From positions 1 to 64,000 of the forward strand of contig NZ_JADNYM010000005.1 in NCBI RefSeq assembly GCF_015708085.1: a stretch of 64,000 bases of DNA, given 5' to 3'. Positions 16,241 through 26,182 of this stretch are shown here, one piece after another. Source of the DNA: Arthrobacter terrae (GTDB taxonomy: Bacteria > Actinomycetota > Actinomycetes > Actinomycetales > Micrococcaceae). Numbering within the stretch: position 1 is the stretch's first letter; every line of letters begins with the position of its first letter. The notes under the pieces are model-generated. The model saw only the letters and a list, made by a program, of their open reading frames with translations. It made no database searches and was not told where the DNA came from. A program made the position numbers and the translations under genes.

Positions 16241-16347
16241 TGGGTCACCTTTCGCTCCGCTGTCACAGCTATGGTCCAGACGGTGTGGACAATCGTTTCG
16301 TTCGGTCTCATATGGATGCTCGCTTCTGATACGTCGAGTCGCTTCAC
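16237..16347 (-). CDS. Possible small ORF (36 aa)
   Basis: GTG-initiated frame reading VKRLDVSEASIHMRPNETIV, ending TAERKVTH. Its stop overlaps the TTG start of the next gene, and the peptide has a strand-like pattern. No clear ribosome site. It is in the same frame as, and shortly downstream of, the stop of the 16405-16737 gene. Confidence 0.35.
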   Translation of the reverse strand: MKRLDVSEASIHMRPNETIVHTVWTIAVTAERKVTH

Positions 16348-16404
16348 CAGGGTGTCTGCGGAGAAGGCTGTTGCTGTCCCCCGCTGCCCCGGGTGCTGGC
16401 TCCC

Positions 16405-16737
16405 TTAGGCTTCCAGCCCGAGCTCAGCGGCCTTGGTGGTCATGGCGTCATTGATGGCCTGCCAGTCGTTGTCTGTGGCATCGCCCAGGTTTTTCAGGGC
16501 CGTGATGCGGTCAGCCCAAAGCGCGTCCGCGACAGCGTCTTCTTTGCCTTCCTGGATGGAACCCAGGTCTTCGGTGATGAGGTCGCCGCGCTGAAAGACG
16601 GTGAACGGGACGTCGTGGTTACGCAAAATCTTTGTCGCCAGGCCGATCAGCTGATCCTCAGTGACCATGGCCTGGTCGGATATCAGGTGGGCGTATGCGG
16701 GGCCGACAAGCTGCTGAAGATCGAAGTGTACGGTCAT
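16405..16737 (-). CDS. Unknown protein (110 aa)
   Basis: The ATG at 16737 follows GGAGGACACC, a strong site. Helical protein starting MTVHFDLQQLV; no family recognised. A family 1 promoter upstream gives a ~30-nt leader, so this is one of the non-leaderless members. Confidence 0.65.
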   Translation of the reverse strand: MTVHFDLQQLVGPAYAHLISDQAMVTEDQLIGLATKILRNHDVPFTVFQRGDLITEDLGSIQEGKEDAVADALWADRITALKNLGDATDNDWQAINDAMTTKAAELGLEA

Positions 16738-16772
16738 GGTGTCCTCCAAATTGGGTAGTTTCTCTGCTTCTT

Positions 16773-16800
16773 ATGTGTGCGGCAGAGGTATTTCCCTCAC
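16773..16800 (-). promoter_or_regulatory. Family 1 promoter for the 16737 gene
   Basis: GTGAG, 17 nt, ACACAT; spacing one short of the norm. Confidence 0.65.
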
Positions 16801-16810
16801 CCGTTCGGCG

Positions 16811-17206
16811 TCAGATGAGGGTATCCGTGTGAGGTTCGGGGACACCGGGCTCTGCTACATCATGCGGCGTGTCGTTGGAGACGAGGATGTCGGTGAGGAT
16901 TCCGATGACATGGGCGCGGAGAACCAGGATGTCCCCGGTGAGTGCCGGCCAGCCGGTGGCCGTGAAAACATCTGTAACGTCCGCGGTGGCGTCCCACAGG
17001 ACACCCAGAAACGGATCATGGAGATGCACTGCCGCTACGGGCGCCTGCCCTCGCCGATGCTGGCGCATTACGGTGTCTGTCAGCCACACCGCCGCTGCGG
17101 ACGGAGAAGCAACGAAATGGTTCTCGAACTCCCCGTCGGATATAGACCACAGGACAGAGCTGATCGGGGCTGTTGCGGCCTGGCGGTCCTCGGTTTGTAT
17201 GCTCAT
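16811..17206 (-). CDS. Unknown protein, leaderless (131 aa)
   Basis: The ATG at 17206 is 7 nt after ACACAT. Contains an alternating strand/helix pattern with HLHDPFLGVLWDATADVTDVF in the middle. No family recognised. Confidence 0.6.
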   Translation of the reverse strand: MSIQTEDRQAATAPISSVLWSISDGEFENHFVASPSAAAVWLTDTVMRQHRRGQAPVAAVHLHDPFLGVLWDATADVTDVFTATGWPALTGDILVLRAHVIGILTDILVSNDTPHDVAEPGVPEPHTDTLI

Positions 17207-17213
17207 GCCGGCT

Positions 17214-17242
17214 ATGTGTGCGGACAGGAGAGGATCCGGGCA
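17214..17242 (-). promoter_or_regulatory. Family 1 -10 element with weak -35
   Basis: CCGCACACATA is perfect and 7 nt from ATG, but no GTGAG-like box is seen at the usual place. Confidence 0.5.
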
Positions 17243-17290
17243 CAGCAAAGGGCGGCCGGGATAGTCAGGGCCGCCCCTACTGCACTGCAG

Positions 17291-17662
17291 CTATCTGGTG
17301 CTTAACACGTTCCAGAGGATCAGGTCGTGCGCGTGGCGAGCTTTGTCGTCGCCGCGGAACTCGGCTTCTTTGGTGCTTCCCCCGGTATCGATACCGATGC
17401 TGGACGTCGAGGTGAACCGGCCCAGCATCGACTTGTTGGACAGCATGGAAACGGAGCGGATGTTCTTGTACGGCACCGATGTGATCGCAAGCTTGTTGCC
17501 CACAAAACCCTTGTCCTGCAAGATGACGCGCATATTGGTGATTCCGACAAAGCCGGTGCCGATACCGATGCAGTCGTAGACCGCATAAACGGTTTCGCCC
17601 TGGAGCAGGCCGGCGTTGATCTGTTCGAGCTGTTCGGGCCGATCATGGATAATCTGGGTCAA
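17291..17662 (-). CDS. Bacterial PH-domain protein
   Basis: The TTG start at 17662 follows AAAGGAGACACC. The 123-residue product fits the bacterial pleckstrin-homology fold: strands AVYDCIGIGTGFVGIT, RVILQDK, IRSVSMLSN and a closing helix (DKARHAHDLILWNVL). Such proteins are small cytosolic or membrane-associated binders of uncertain ligand. Confidence 0.7.
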   Translation of the reverse strand: MTQIIHDRPEQLEQINAGLLQGETVYAVYDCIGIGTGFVGITNMRVILQDKGFVGNKLAITSVPYKNIRSVSMLSNKSMLGRFTSTSSIGIDTGGSTKEAEFRGDDKARHAHDLILWNVLSTR

Positions 17663-17705
17663 GGTGTCTCCTTTGGTTGTTGATGGGTGCGGGGTTGATC
17701 CAAGG

Positions 17706-18116
17706 TCAGTCGCGGAGCGGGACACCGTGGGCGTCGAGACGGAAGCTGGTGGCTGCGGCGATGATCATGATTCCCTCGACGAAGCCCCACACCCCGACGG
17801 CAACGAGGCTAAGCCCGAATGTAAAGAAGGGCAGAACGAGCGCGAGTACGAGCTGGATGACTGCAACCCCAATGAAGCCCAGATAGAAGCGGTGGATGCC
17901 AAAACAGCCAAGGAAGATGCCTAGGAGCCCAGCGACAAGCCTGGACTTGGGTTGCCGATAACCGTACGGAAAGTTGGGTATTGGCTGGTGCTGTGACATC
18001 TGCTGCTGCTGCTGCTGATATGAGGGCGCCGGAAGGTCGCCTTGGTACGGCGGCTCAGATGGCCCAGCGAAGCCTTTCGGTGGTGCGTCATTGGTATCAG
18101 GATAGGGCTGTGTCAT
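17706..18116 (-). CDS. TM2-domain membrane protein
   Basis: The C-terminal half is a TM2 domain: two membrane helices around GIHRFYLG (about residue 75). The N-terminus is Pro- and Gln-rich with a run of six Gln. TM2 proteins are small membrane proteins of unclear role, often carried by actinobacteria. A CCGAAAGGCACCC site precedes the ATG. Confidence 0.8.
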   Translation of the reverse strand: MTQPYPDTNDAPPKGFAGPSEPPYQGDLPAPSYQQQQQQMSQHQPIPNFPYGYRQPKSRLVAGLLGIFLGCFGIHRFYLGFIGVAVIQLVLALVLPFFTFGLSLVAVGVWGFVEGIMIIAAATSFRLDAHGVPLRD

Positions 18117-18242
18117 GGGTGCCTTTCGGTGGAGTGATGATACGGCTCTCAGCGATCGTGGGTTTCCTTCGGGAAATGTATTCCACTAGATCACTTGCCG
18201 TCATTGGTCTGGCAGAACGGATCTACATTGGAGCCGGAGCCT

Positions 18243-18518
18243 TTACCCGAAGGCGCCGCGGGCATCCGATTCGTTATCGAAAAGACGGCAACCCCAGTAG
18301 GTCCAGGTGCCGTTCCTGCGCCGCCGGAAAAGATGGCGACTGTCGCTGGCCCGACTGTATTGGCGCACCGCGTCGTCCAGGGTTTCAGCCATGATGGGTG
18401 ACTCGTTCAACGCCCAGGCAGTTTCCGATTCGCCGGTCGCCGCGAATCCCTCAGCCCAGATCGTCCACGAAGGGGATACCTCTACCGCTGCTCTGGGGTC
18501 TTCCGTTATAGTCGTCAT
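18243..18518 (-). CDS. Unknown protein (91 aa)
   Basis: AAAGGACGCCGCT precedes the ATG. Contains SWTIWAEGFAATGE and TWTYWGCRLFDNE, Trp-rich short strands. No family recognised. The 140 bp upstream (18519-18657) hold a TTGACC but no convincing full promoter. Confidence 0.6.
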   Translation of the reverse strand: MTTITEDPRAAVEVSPSWTIWAEGFAATGESETAWALNESPIMAETLDDAVRQYSRASDSRHLFRRRRNGTWTYWGCRLFDNESDARGAFG

Positions 18519-18657
18519 AGCGGCGTCCTTTCTGGGTCGTCGGCGTCAGTATTGCGGGGCTGTGTTGGGCCAACTTTGCGGGTCAACTGCCACCGAAGTT
18601 GTCACACTTTGACTGCTCAAATACTGCGCAATTGCTCAGTTAGGTCGGGGTCTCACA

Positions 18658-19692
<1,035 letters not shown>

Positions 19693-19711
19693 TCAAGGTG
19701 TCTGGCTTTCC

Positions 19712-19734
19712 CTATGCGGCCCGGAGAGCGACGG
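19712..19734 (-). promoter_or_regulatory. Family 3 promoter for nrdF
   Basis: CCGTC, 12 nt, GCATAG. Confidence 0.7.
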
Positions 19735-19763
19735 CCGTTTCAGGGCCGCATAGGGTGCTCGGT

Positions 19764-20582
19764 TCAGGCGTCGGCGTCCATTGTTTCGTTCTGGGCGCGC
19801 CGGTCTAGTAGACCTTTTCGGAGGAGGAAAATTCCCCCTCCGATCTCGGCTGTGCGCTTGATGAGTGTCCAAACACCACCAATAACTGCGAGTACCCCGA
19901 TCCATGGAGCGAACGTCAGGAACACCTTGAAGAAACCGGACGGCGGGATGGCTGCTGTAGCAGCGACGTCGTCGGGATAGTAGGTGACGTCGATCTTTTC
20001 GCCTTTCATGTACGGGCAGGGACTCTGGCTCACGCTGGAGCGCACGACGTAGGATTTTCCGTCCACAACAAGCTCAGCGACGGGCGTGCAGTTGCCTTTG
20101 TCGTTGACCTGCACATTTGTGACCGTGGCCTGTGTATGGATGGTGCCGGCACGGGGTACCTCGTTGTGCAGGGGCATGCCGGGGGTCAACGACAGAAAAA
20201 GCCACACAACGCCGAAGATGATGGTTCCGATGGCTCCTTTCAGGCCTTGCCGATTCTGCCCGAATCCGACGACACCATCTGCGATCAGTGCCCCGCCGGC
20301 GGCCGCAGTTCCTCCCGCCCTCACGCCAGGGTCGCCCACGTATCTCCTGGCCGTGCCGATCAGCGCCTCCGGGGACCACGGTCGTGAGGCCTGTGCGCCG
20401 GGGTTGGCGGCGGCCGCATACTGCGGAACGGTCTGCGCAGCTTCCGGGGCGTGCACGGACACCGGTACGGCTTCCTGGGCTGGGGGCAGCGGCTGTTTGT
20501 GACCTGTCCACCCGTTGCCATCCCAGTACCCCATCATGCCTGGTTCATTGGCTAGAGGGTACCAACCGGGCGCTGAGCTCAT
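19764..20582 (-). CDS. DUF2510/DUF3592-like membrane protein
   Basis: The ATG at 20582 follows CGGAAAGGCAGAC. The N-terminus carries a DUF2510 motif (APGWYP then YWDGNGWT), typical of actinobacterial membrane proteins. A Gln/Pro/Ala linker and two membrane helices (GAIGTIIFGVVWLFLS and FLTFAPWIGVLAVIGG) flank an extracellular DUF3592-like domain (ATVTNVQVNDKGNCTP, YPDD). Function unknown; probably envelope-associated. Confidence 0.75.
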   Translation of the reverse strand: MSSAPGWYPLANEPGMMGYWDGNGWTGHKQPLPPAQEAVPVSVHAPEAAQTVPQYAAAANPGAQASRPWSPEALIGTARRYVGDPGVRAGGTAAAGGALIADGVVGFGQNRQGLKGAIGTIIFGVVWLFLSLTPGMPLHNEVPRAGTIHTQATVTNVQVNDKGNCTPVAELVVDGKSYVVRSSVSQSPCPYMKGEKIDVTYYPDDVAATAAIPPSGFFKVFLTFAPWIGVLAVIGGVWTLIKRTAEIGGGIFLLRKGLLDRRAQNETMDADA

Positions 20583-20617
20583 GTCTGCCTTTCGGACCGG
20601 ATAACTGGTTGCTTCGA

Positions 20618-20637
20618 CTGCCCTGAAACATGCGTAG
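20618..20637 (-). promoter_or_regulatory. Family 2 motif upstream of the DUF2510 gene
   Basis: CTACGCATGTTTCAGGGCAG, one base from the palindromic form. Confidence 0.6.
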
Positions 20638-20866
20638 TTTTTGCCCATGTAGCTGTTGTCCGGCGACTACCCCATGCCGCTGTGACATCGGCCGCTACCC
20701 GATCGCCAACGTCGGGGCACGCTGGTCGCTGACCGGTCCAGGGTCTCGCGGTGGCATCGGGTGCAGCCCTTTACCGCCGAATGAAGCTGCCTGATCAGTT
20801 TTTGCGCGGGGCCGGACTTCTGTATGTTGACAGGTTCCAAAAAAGCCGGAAAGAGGAGCACATATA

Positions 20867-22417
20867 GTGCAGCGTTTACAGACTGCAAGGGCACTTGCCA
20901 ATGAGCGGGGTGCCTTTGACCTGCCCTCCATCATCGTGGGTGTGGTCGTCGTCGGAATCCTCACCGCGGGGGTGCTGGCGGCCATTTTCGGGGTCATCCC
21001 GTTCGCGCAGGACCACGGAGCCCGGCAGGACCTAGGCGCAGTCCGGACCGCTGAAGGAGTCTCTAAAGCCAAAGAAAGCCATTACCAGCCCAGCACCGGG
21101 CTCCAGACCAGCGGTTACCTGCACCCGTCCCCGGTGGTAGCTGTAGGCGCTGACACTGCTGGGTCCTGCTATGTGGCGATCGCCGTGGCTGGTTCCGGGA
21201 ACCTGTTCTACGACACCAACGCCACCGGCTCCCCGCAGCCGTACACAACCGGCACCGACACCGGATGCATTACACTCGCCGCCCAGCGGGCATTGGTCGC
21301 CGCCATCGGGGGTAACCCTAAAGCGTCTCCTCCCTTGGTCGGTTGGGGGTACGACGGTAACGGACAACTCGGCGACGGTACCTTCACAGATCACTGGAAC
21401 TCACCTGTTAGTGTCACAGCCTTCACCGGCATGGCTGTCACCAAGGTGGCCGCTGGGAATGGCCAAACGTGCGCAGTCGCGGATGGGGACACATGGTGCT
21501 GGGGCAACAACTACGCCGGCGAGCTCGGCATTGGTGAGAACACATCCGCCCGGAACACACCTGTGAAAATTCCGGCCTTGGAAGGAAAAACCATCACCGC
21601 CCTGACCTCTGGAGCCGGCCAGACGTGCGCTGCCGCAGAAGGCGACACTTGGTGCTGGGGCAATAATTACGCCAGCCAGATCGGTGACGGGACCACCATC
21701 ACACGGAACTCACCCGTGAAAGTCGCAGGTCTGACCGGCACTACCATCACCGCCCTGGCAGCTGGAGGCTCCCACACGTGCGCGGCCACGGACGAGGGTA
21801 TCTGGTGCTGGGGTCAAAACAGTTTCGGCCAACTCGGTAACGGCAACTCGACAGACCAAAGCACACCTGTGAAGGTCACGGGTGAGACCGGTCTGACTGG
21901 CCGGAATGTCACCGCACTGACCGCCGGAACCTTCCACACATGCGCTATCGCGGACGGGACCGCCTGGTGCTGGGGAAACGACGGCAAAGGTGAACTCGGT
22001 GACGGGACCACTAATAACAGGAGCAGGCCCGTGAAAGTTGCCGGGCTGGCAGGTAAGACCATCACCACCATCGCCTCTGGATACGGTCACACCTGCGCGG
22101 CCGCGGATGACGGCGTCTGGTGCTGGGGCGAAAACAGCTCCGGCCAACTGGGTGACGGCACCACCGCCAATCAGAGCACTCCCGTAAAAGTCACCGGCCT
22201 GAACGGGAAGAAAATCACCTCTCTGGCCACCGGATATGCGCACACGTGCGCGCTCTCGGACGGGGAAACCTGGTGCTGGGGATTCAATGGCTTCGGCCAG
22301 CTCGGCGACGGCACCACCACCAACCGGAGCCAACCTGTGAAAGCAGCCGGTATGGCCGGTAAGTCGGTAACGGCCCTGAGTGCAGGATATTACCTGACGA
22401 TGGCGATGGTGAAGTAA
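20867..22417 (+). CDS. Pilin-like head fused to a seven-blade RCC1 propeller
   Basis: The GTG start follows AAAGAGGAGC. Residues 1-75 have prepilin layout: a basic leader ending ERGAF, a long hydrophobic helix (SIIVGVVVVGILTAGVLAAI) and a spine (DLGAVRTAEGV). A small domain follows with SCYVAI and TDTGCIT, as in the protein at 12613. Residues ~155-516 are seven RCC1-type blades, each with a WGxNxxGQLGDG core. Most carry a paired TCA...WCWG, so likely disulfides in an exported protein. I infer a pilus-tip or surface adhesin. No family 1-3 motif precedes it; TTGCGC/TATGTT upstream could be a host-type promoter. Confidence 0.8.
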   Translation: MQRLQTARALANERGAFDLPSIIVGVVVVGILTAGVLAAIFGVIPFAQDHGARQDLGAVRTAEGVSKAKESHYQPSTGLQTSGYLHPSPVVAVGADTAGSCYVAIAVAGSGNLFYDTNATGSPQPYTTGTDTGCITLAAQRALVAAIGGNPKASPPLVGWGYDGNGQLGDGTFTDHWNSPVSVTAFTGMAVTKVAAGNGQTCAVADGDTWCWGNNYAGELGIGENTSARNTPVKIPALEGKTITALTSGAGQTCAAAEGDTWCWGNNYASQIGDGTTITRNSPVKVAGLTGTTITALAAGGSHTCAATDEGIWCWGQNSFGQLGNGNSTDQSTPVKVTGETGLTGRNVTALTAGTFHTCAIADGTAWCWGNDGKGELGDGTTNNRSRPVKVAGLAGKTITTIASGYGHTCAAADDGVWCWGENSSGQLGDGTTANQSTPVKVTGLNGKKITSLATGYAHTCALSDGETWCWGFNGFGQLGDGTTTNRSQPVKAAGMAGKSVTALSAGYYLTMAMVK

Positions 22418-22438
22418 GCCCTGCTATCTCCGGATAAC

Positions 22439-22473
22439 AGAAAGCCCCGACGATATATCCGCCGGGGCTTTCT
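22439..22473. terminator. Bidirectional terminator after pilin-RCC1 gene
   Basis: AGAAAGCCCCG and CGGGGCTTTCT, 11-bp perfect arms. It lies between converging genes and resembles the terminator after nrdE (23922-23954), as if copied with the NrdE tail. Confidence 0.8.
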
Positions 22474-22496
22474 GTTAGAAACTTACTCGGGGCGCA

Positions 22497-22628
22497 TCAA
22501 AGTGCGCAGGAGACACAACCATCTACGGCGGTCCCTTCAAGGGCCATCTGGCGCAAACGAATGTAGTAGAGCGTTTTGATTCCTTTACGCCCCGCGTAAA
22601 TCTGCGCTTTGTTGATGTCGCGGGTCAT
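22497..22628 (-). CDS. Stand-alone NrdE C-terminal tail (43 aa)
   Basis: The 43 residues reproduce the end of the full NrdE encoded 1.5 kb away, from [11 protein letters not shown] to the terminal GCVSCAL, with only W-to-G and E-to-D changes visible. The segment carries the KTLYY tyrosines of the radical path and the CxxC tail that re-reduces the NrdE active site. It is not merely a fragment: a complete family 1 promoter is fused upstream with an ATG exactly 7 nt after ACACAT. Either a recent partial duplication that by chance acquired a promoter, or a small redox or regulatory peptide acting on NrdE/NrdF. The first option cannot be excluded. Confidence 0.65.
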   Translation of the reverse strand: MTRDINKAQIYAGRKGIKTLYYIRLRQMALEGTAVDGCVSCAL

Positions 22629-22635
22629 GGCACCT

Positions 22636-22664
22636 ATGTGTGCGGAGCCGGCCCGAGCCGTCAC
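22636..22664 (-). promoter_or_regulatory. Family 1 promoter for the NrdE-tail ORF
   Basis: GTGAC, 18 nt, ACACAT, then 7 nt to ATG. Confidence 0.75.
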
Positions 22665-23221
22665 CGTCCCAGCGGCTCGGCCCACTCAAAGTGGTGATAG
22701 TCGGGTCTGGCCCAGGACCCGCCCCACTCGAAACCCAGGCCGGTGAGAGTTTTCGTCAGGTGGTGGCTTGCGGTGAGGGCGCCCGGACGGTCCACGCGTT
22801 CGATATGCGTAGCCTCCGGGTACCAGCTTCCGTCCCGTGCGAGGTACGGGTTCAGCAGCGGGTTGATGTCCACGGCCAGCCCTAGAGAATGCATGGACAC
22901 CCTAGTGGTCCCGGCGATGGTGCGGTAGTTGAAGCCCGAGGAGTTGTTGGCGGCCATCGAGGCGTGGTCGTCACCGCGGTAGGCATCATCGTCAACCGGC
23001 ACTGCCTGCTGGATCGGAAAGCCCAGCTCCAGTGCAGCCGCCAGACCTTCCAGCAGGGATCCGGCGATCGCCCGGTGGACAATGATGGTGCCCTCGTGGA
23101 CGGCGCCGTCGAAGCCGAGGTGGTCGAAAATGACAGCTTTGAGGTCTGAGACGGGCACCGGGCAGCCACCGCGGTAGGTGTACGGCAACATATCAGCGGT
23201 GACGTGCAGGACGTGGTTCAC
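22661..23221 (-). CDS. M15-family peptidoglycan peptidase
   Basis: D-alanyl-D-alanine carboxypeptidase/endolysin-type M15 enzyme. The zinc motif [12 protein letters not shown] (about residues 108-119) gives the first His and the Asp, and [11 protein letters not shown] near the C-terminus gives the catalytic Glu/His region. No signal peptide is evident, as in phage endolysins of this group, so export would need help. The GTG start overlaps the stop of the GNAT gene (GTGA). Could open the wall for transfer or act as a lysin. Confidence 0.85.
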   Translation of the reverse strand: MNHVLHVTADMLPYTYRGGCPVPVSDLKAVIFDHLGFDGAVHEGTIIVHRAIAGSLLEGLAAALELGFPIQQAVPVDDDAYRGDDHASMAANNSSGFNYRTIAGTTRVSMHSLGLAVDINPLLNPYLARDGSWYPEATHIERVDRPGALTASHHLTKTLTGLGFEWGGSWARPDYHHFEWAEPLGR

Positions 23222-23706
23222 GTCAGGTCCTTCCAGAACATGTTCGTTGACCCGGTGGAGGCCACCAGCGCGTAGCCGTTCCGGAGGTAGAAGTTCGTCG
23301 CCGGCCGCTTTCCGTCGCTGTAGAGGGTGCTGTTGGTCAGCATCACTGCCTTTGCCTCCGGAACCAAGAGTCCTTCGACTAGCTTGAGCATGGCAGTGCC
23401 AACACCTGTGGACCGGCAGCCGGCATGGACGGTGATGTTCATCAGCTCGACCAGGTCTGGAGCCATGTAGCCGCAGTAGGCAAAGCCCGTTACATAGCCC
23501 TCGGAGACCGCGACAGCCGACGGGAAGCTCTCCAGGGCTTCTTCGATGAGCCGCAGGCTCGGTTCCCGGTCCAGTTGCTCCCGGAACAGGTCTGCGATGC
23601 CGGCCAGGTCACCGGACGAGCCGTGACGGACCGTCGGTGCTTCCAGGAGCGCGGCCGGTTTCCGGTTGGCTGTAGTGAGCAGCGGTGAATGTGCGATAAG
23701 AGGCAT
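23218..23706 (-). CDS. GNAT-family N-acetyltransferase
   Basis: 162 residues with a GNAT fold: N-terminal helices, FAYCGYMAPDLVELMNITV strands and the acetyl-CoA loop RSTGVGTAML (about residue 98). The substrate cannot be deduced. Translationally coupled to the M15 peptidase. A family 2 motif lies ~60 bp upstream. Confidence 0.85.
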   Translation of the reverse strand: MPLIAHSPLLTTANRKPAALLEAPTVRHGSSGDLAGIADLFREQLDREPSLRLIEEALESFPSAVAVSEGYVTGFAYCGYMAPDLVELMNITVHAGCRSTGVGTAMLKLVEGLLVPEAKAVMLTNSTLYSDGKRPATNFYLRNGYALVASTGSTNMFWKDLT

Positions 23707-23763
23707 CGGTGCGCTTCCCCGTCCTGAGATGCTGGGTTTCCGTGGCGCTTGTTTCGCGCCTCA

Positions 23764-23780
23764 CCGAGGAACATGCGTAG
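23764..23780 (-). promoter_or_regulatory. Family 2 motif (partial) upstream of GNAT gene
   Basis: CTACGCATGTTCCTCGG; the right arm is lost. Confidence 0.45.
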
Positions 23781-23882
23781 AGCCGGGCGGAGTGCACCGG
23801 CCGCTCGGCCCGCAGAAGCTTGATGGCGCCCACATGTGTCAGTGACTCGGGGGTAGCCGGCTGCACTTGTCCTTCACCTGCT

Positions 23883-23911
23883 ACGTGTGAGGCGGCACCC
23901 ACTGGCGTCTC
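23883..23911 (-). promoter_or_regulatory. Family 1 variant upstream of the GNAT/M15 pair
   Basis: GAGAC, 18 nt, ACACGT. Lies upstream of the family 2 motif. A 12-codon GTG ORF (MKDKCSRLPPSH) starts 5 nt on. Confidence 0.4.
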
Positions 23912-23921
23912 CCGTGCAGCA

Positions 23922-23954
23922 GAAAGCCCCGGGACGATGTCTGCCGGGGCTTTC
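23922..23954. terminator. Terminator after nrdE
   Basis: GAAAGCCCCGG and CCGGGGCTTTC, 11-bp arms, followed on the minus strand by TGCTGC. Near copy at 22439-22473. Confidence 0.8.
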
Positions 23955-24007
23955 GGTCAGGAACTCACTCTTTGCTCATTATGCGCGACAGAGCGGGCCG
24001 TTGCGCA

Positions 24008-26182
24008 TTAAAGTGCGCAGGAGACACAACCCTCTACGGCGGTCCCTTCCAGAGCCATTTGGCGCAAACGGATGTAGTAGAGCGTCTTGATCCCTTTACG
24101 CCACGCGTAGATCTGCGCTTTGTTGATGTCGCGGGTCGTTGCGGTGTCCTTGAAGAACAACGTCAGGGACAGGCCCTGGTCCACGTGCTGGGTCGCAGCG
24201 GCGTAGGTGTCGATGATCTTCTCGTAGCCGATCTCGTAGGCGTCCTGGTAGAACTCCTGGTTGTCGTCCGTCAGGTAAGGAGCCGGGTAGTAGACGCGGC
24301 CGAGCTTGCCTTCTTTACGGATTTCGATCTTCGCCGCGATCGGGTGGATCGAGGCCGTCGAGTTGTTGATGTAGGAGATAGACCCGGTCGGCGGGACGGC
24401 CTGCAGGTTCTGGTTGTAGATGCCGTACTCCATGACGGAGGCCTTCAGCTGCTCCCAGTCTGCGACGGTCGGCAGGTAAATGCCGGCGTTGTCGAAAATC
24501 TCCTGGACGCGTCCTGTTGCGGGCAGCCACTCCGAGGTGACGTACTTTTCGAAGAACTCGCCGGTGGCGTACTTGGATTTCTCGAAGCCTTCGAAGACCT
24601 GGCCGCGTTCCTTGGCGATCAGGTTGGAGGCCCGGATGGCGTGGTAGACGATGTTCGCGAAGTAGATGTTCGTGAAGTCGATGCCCTCTTCGGAGCCGTA
24701 GTGGATCCGTTCGCGCGCCAGGTATCCGTGCAGGTTCATCTGGCCAAGACCGATGGCGTGCGACTTGGCATTGCCGTTCGCAATCGGCGGCACAGCCTTG
24801 ATGTCTGACTGGTCCGACACGGCGGTCAGGCCGCGGATTGCTGCTTCTACGGTGGCACCCAGGTCTCCGCCGTCCATGGCGGCAGCAATGTTCATCGAAC
24901 CCAGGTTGCAGGAGATGTCCTTGCCGACAGTGTCATAGCTCTGGTCCTCGTTGAACGTGCTGGCCGAGCTGACTTGTAATATTTCGCTACAAAGGTTGCT
25001 CATGATGATCTTGCCGTCAATCGGGTTCGCCCTGTTTACCGTGTCCTCGAACATGATGTAGGGGTAGCCGGATTCGAACTGGATTTCCGCCAGGGTCTGG
25101 AAGAACTCGCGGGCCTTGATCTTGGTCTTCTTGATCCGTGCGTCGTCGACCATTTCGCGGTATTTTTCGGTGACGTTGATGTCGGAGAACGGCATGCCGT
25201 AGACCTTTTCAACGTCGTAGGGCGAGAACAGGTACATGTCCTCACCCTTCTTGGCGAGCTCGAAGGTGATGTCCGGGATGACGACACCCATGGAGAGGGT
25301 CTTGATGCGTACCTTCTCGTCAGCGTTTTCGCGCTTGGTGTCCAAGAACCGGTTGATGTCCGGGTGGTGGGCGTGGAGGTACACGGCGCCGGCGCCCTGG
25401 CGCTGGCCGAGCTGGTTGGCGTAGGAGAAGGTGTCTTCGAGGAGCTTCATCACGGGGATGATGCCGGAGGACTGGTTCTCGATCTGCTTGATCGGTGCGC
25501 CTACTTCGCGAAGGTTGGTCAGGCAGACGGCGACGCCGCCGCCACGCTTGGACAGCTGGCCGGAGTTGGAAACGGACTTGAAGATCGATTCCAGGTTGTC
25601 CTCGGTGCGGAGCAGGAAGCAGGAGACCAGCTCGCCGCGCTGGGCTTTGCCGGTGTTCAGGAATGTCGGGGTGGCCGGTTGGAAACGTCCGGAGATGATC
25701 TCGTTGACAAGCTGACGTGCGATCGCTTCGTTGCCATCAGCCAGTCCGAGGGCGACCATCGTGACGCGGTCTTCAAGGCGCTCCAGGTACCGCTTGCCAT
25801 CGAAGGTTTTCATCGCATAGGAGGTGTAGAACTTGAAGGCGCCCAGGAAGGTCGGGAAGCGGAACTTGAGTGCATAGGCCTGCTTGTACAGGTTCTTGAT
25901 GAAATCGAAGCTGTACTTGGCCAACAGGCCTTCTTCGTAGTACTTGTTGGTGACGAGATAGTCGAGCTTTTCCTGCAGGTCATGGAAGAAGACCATGTTC
26001 TGGTTAATGTTCTGCAGGAAGTACTGACGTGCAGCTTCACGGTCGGCACCGAACTGCATTTTGCCGTCGGCTCCATACAGGTTCAGGTAGGCGTTCAGCT
26101 CGTGATAACCAAGGCCCTTGTACATCTCGGGAAGTGCATCGTCCTTGCTTACGCGCTCAGGCGCGAGGGTGTTCGTTTCCAA
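24008..26182 (-). CDS. nrdE: Class Ib ribonucleotide reductase large subunit
   Basis: NrdE (724 aa) is the catalytic subunit for dNTP synthesis. It lacks an N-terminal ATP cone, as class Ib does. Visible landmarks: VSCFLL (active-site Cys), SKRGGG, SNLCSEI with the radical Cys, [11 protein letters not shown], the radical-path YY in KTLYYIR and the C-terminal GCVSCAL. The TTG start lies just after GGAGAAATTT and overlaps nrdI by 34 nt. Element-borne NrdIEF is common in phages and large plasmids that boost dNTPs for their own replication. Confidence 0.97.
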   Translation of the reverse strand: METNTLAPERVSKDDALPEMYKGLGYHELNAYLNLYGADGKMQFGADREAARQYFLQNINQNMVFFHDLQEKLDYLVTNKYYEEGLLAKYSFDFIKNLYKQAYALKFRFPTFLGAFKFYTSYAMKTFDGKRYLERLEDRVTMVALGLADGNEAIARQLVNEIISGRFQPATPTFLNTGKAQRGELVSCFLLRTEDNLESIFKSVSNSGQLSKRGGGVAVCLTNLREVGAPIKQIENQSSGIIPVMKLLEDTFSYANQLGQRQGAGAVYLHAHHPDINRFLDTKRENADEKVRIKTLSMGVVIPDITFELAKKGEDMYLFSPYDVEKVYGMPFSDINVTEKYREMVDDARIKKTKIKAREFFQTLAEIQFESGYPYIMFEDTVNRANPIDGKIIMSNLCSEILQVSSASTFNEDQSYDTVGKDISCNLGSMNIAAAMDGGDLGATVEAAIRGLTAVSDQSDIKAVPPIANGNAKSHAIGLGQMNLHGYLARERIHYGSEEGIDFTNIYFANIVYHAIRASNLIAKERGQVFEGFEKSKYATGEFFEKYVTSEWLPATGRVQEIFDNAGIYLPTVADWEQLKASVMEYGIYNQNLQAVPPTGSISYINNSTASIHPIAAKIEIRKEGKLGRVYYPAPYLTDDNQEFYQDAYEIGYEKIIDTYAAATQHVDQGLSLTLFFKDTATTRDINKAQIYAWRKGIKTLYYIRLRQMALEGTAVEGCVSCAL

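Noticed and set aside
22497-22628. Calling the NrdE-tail ORF a simple pseudogene
   Set aside because: A complete promoter and a precisely placed ATG argue for expression, although a passive duplication remains possible.
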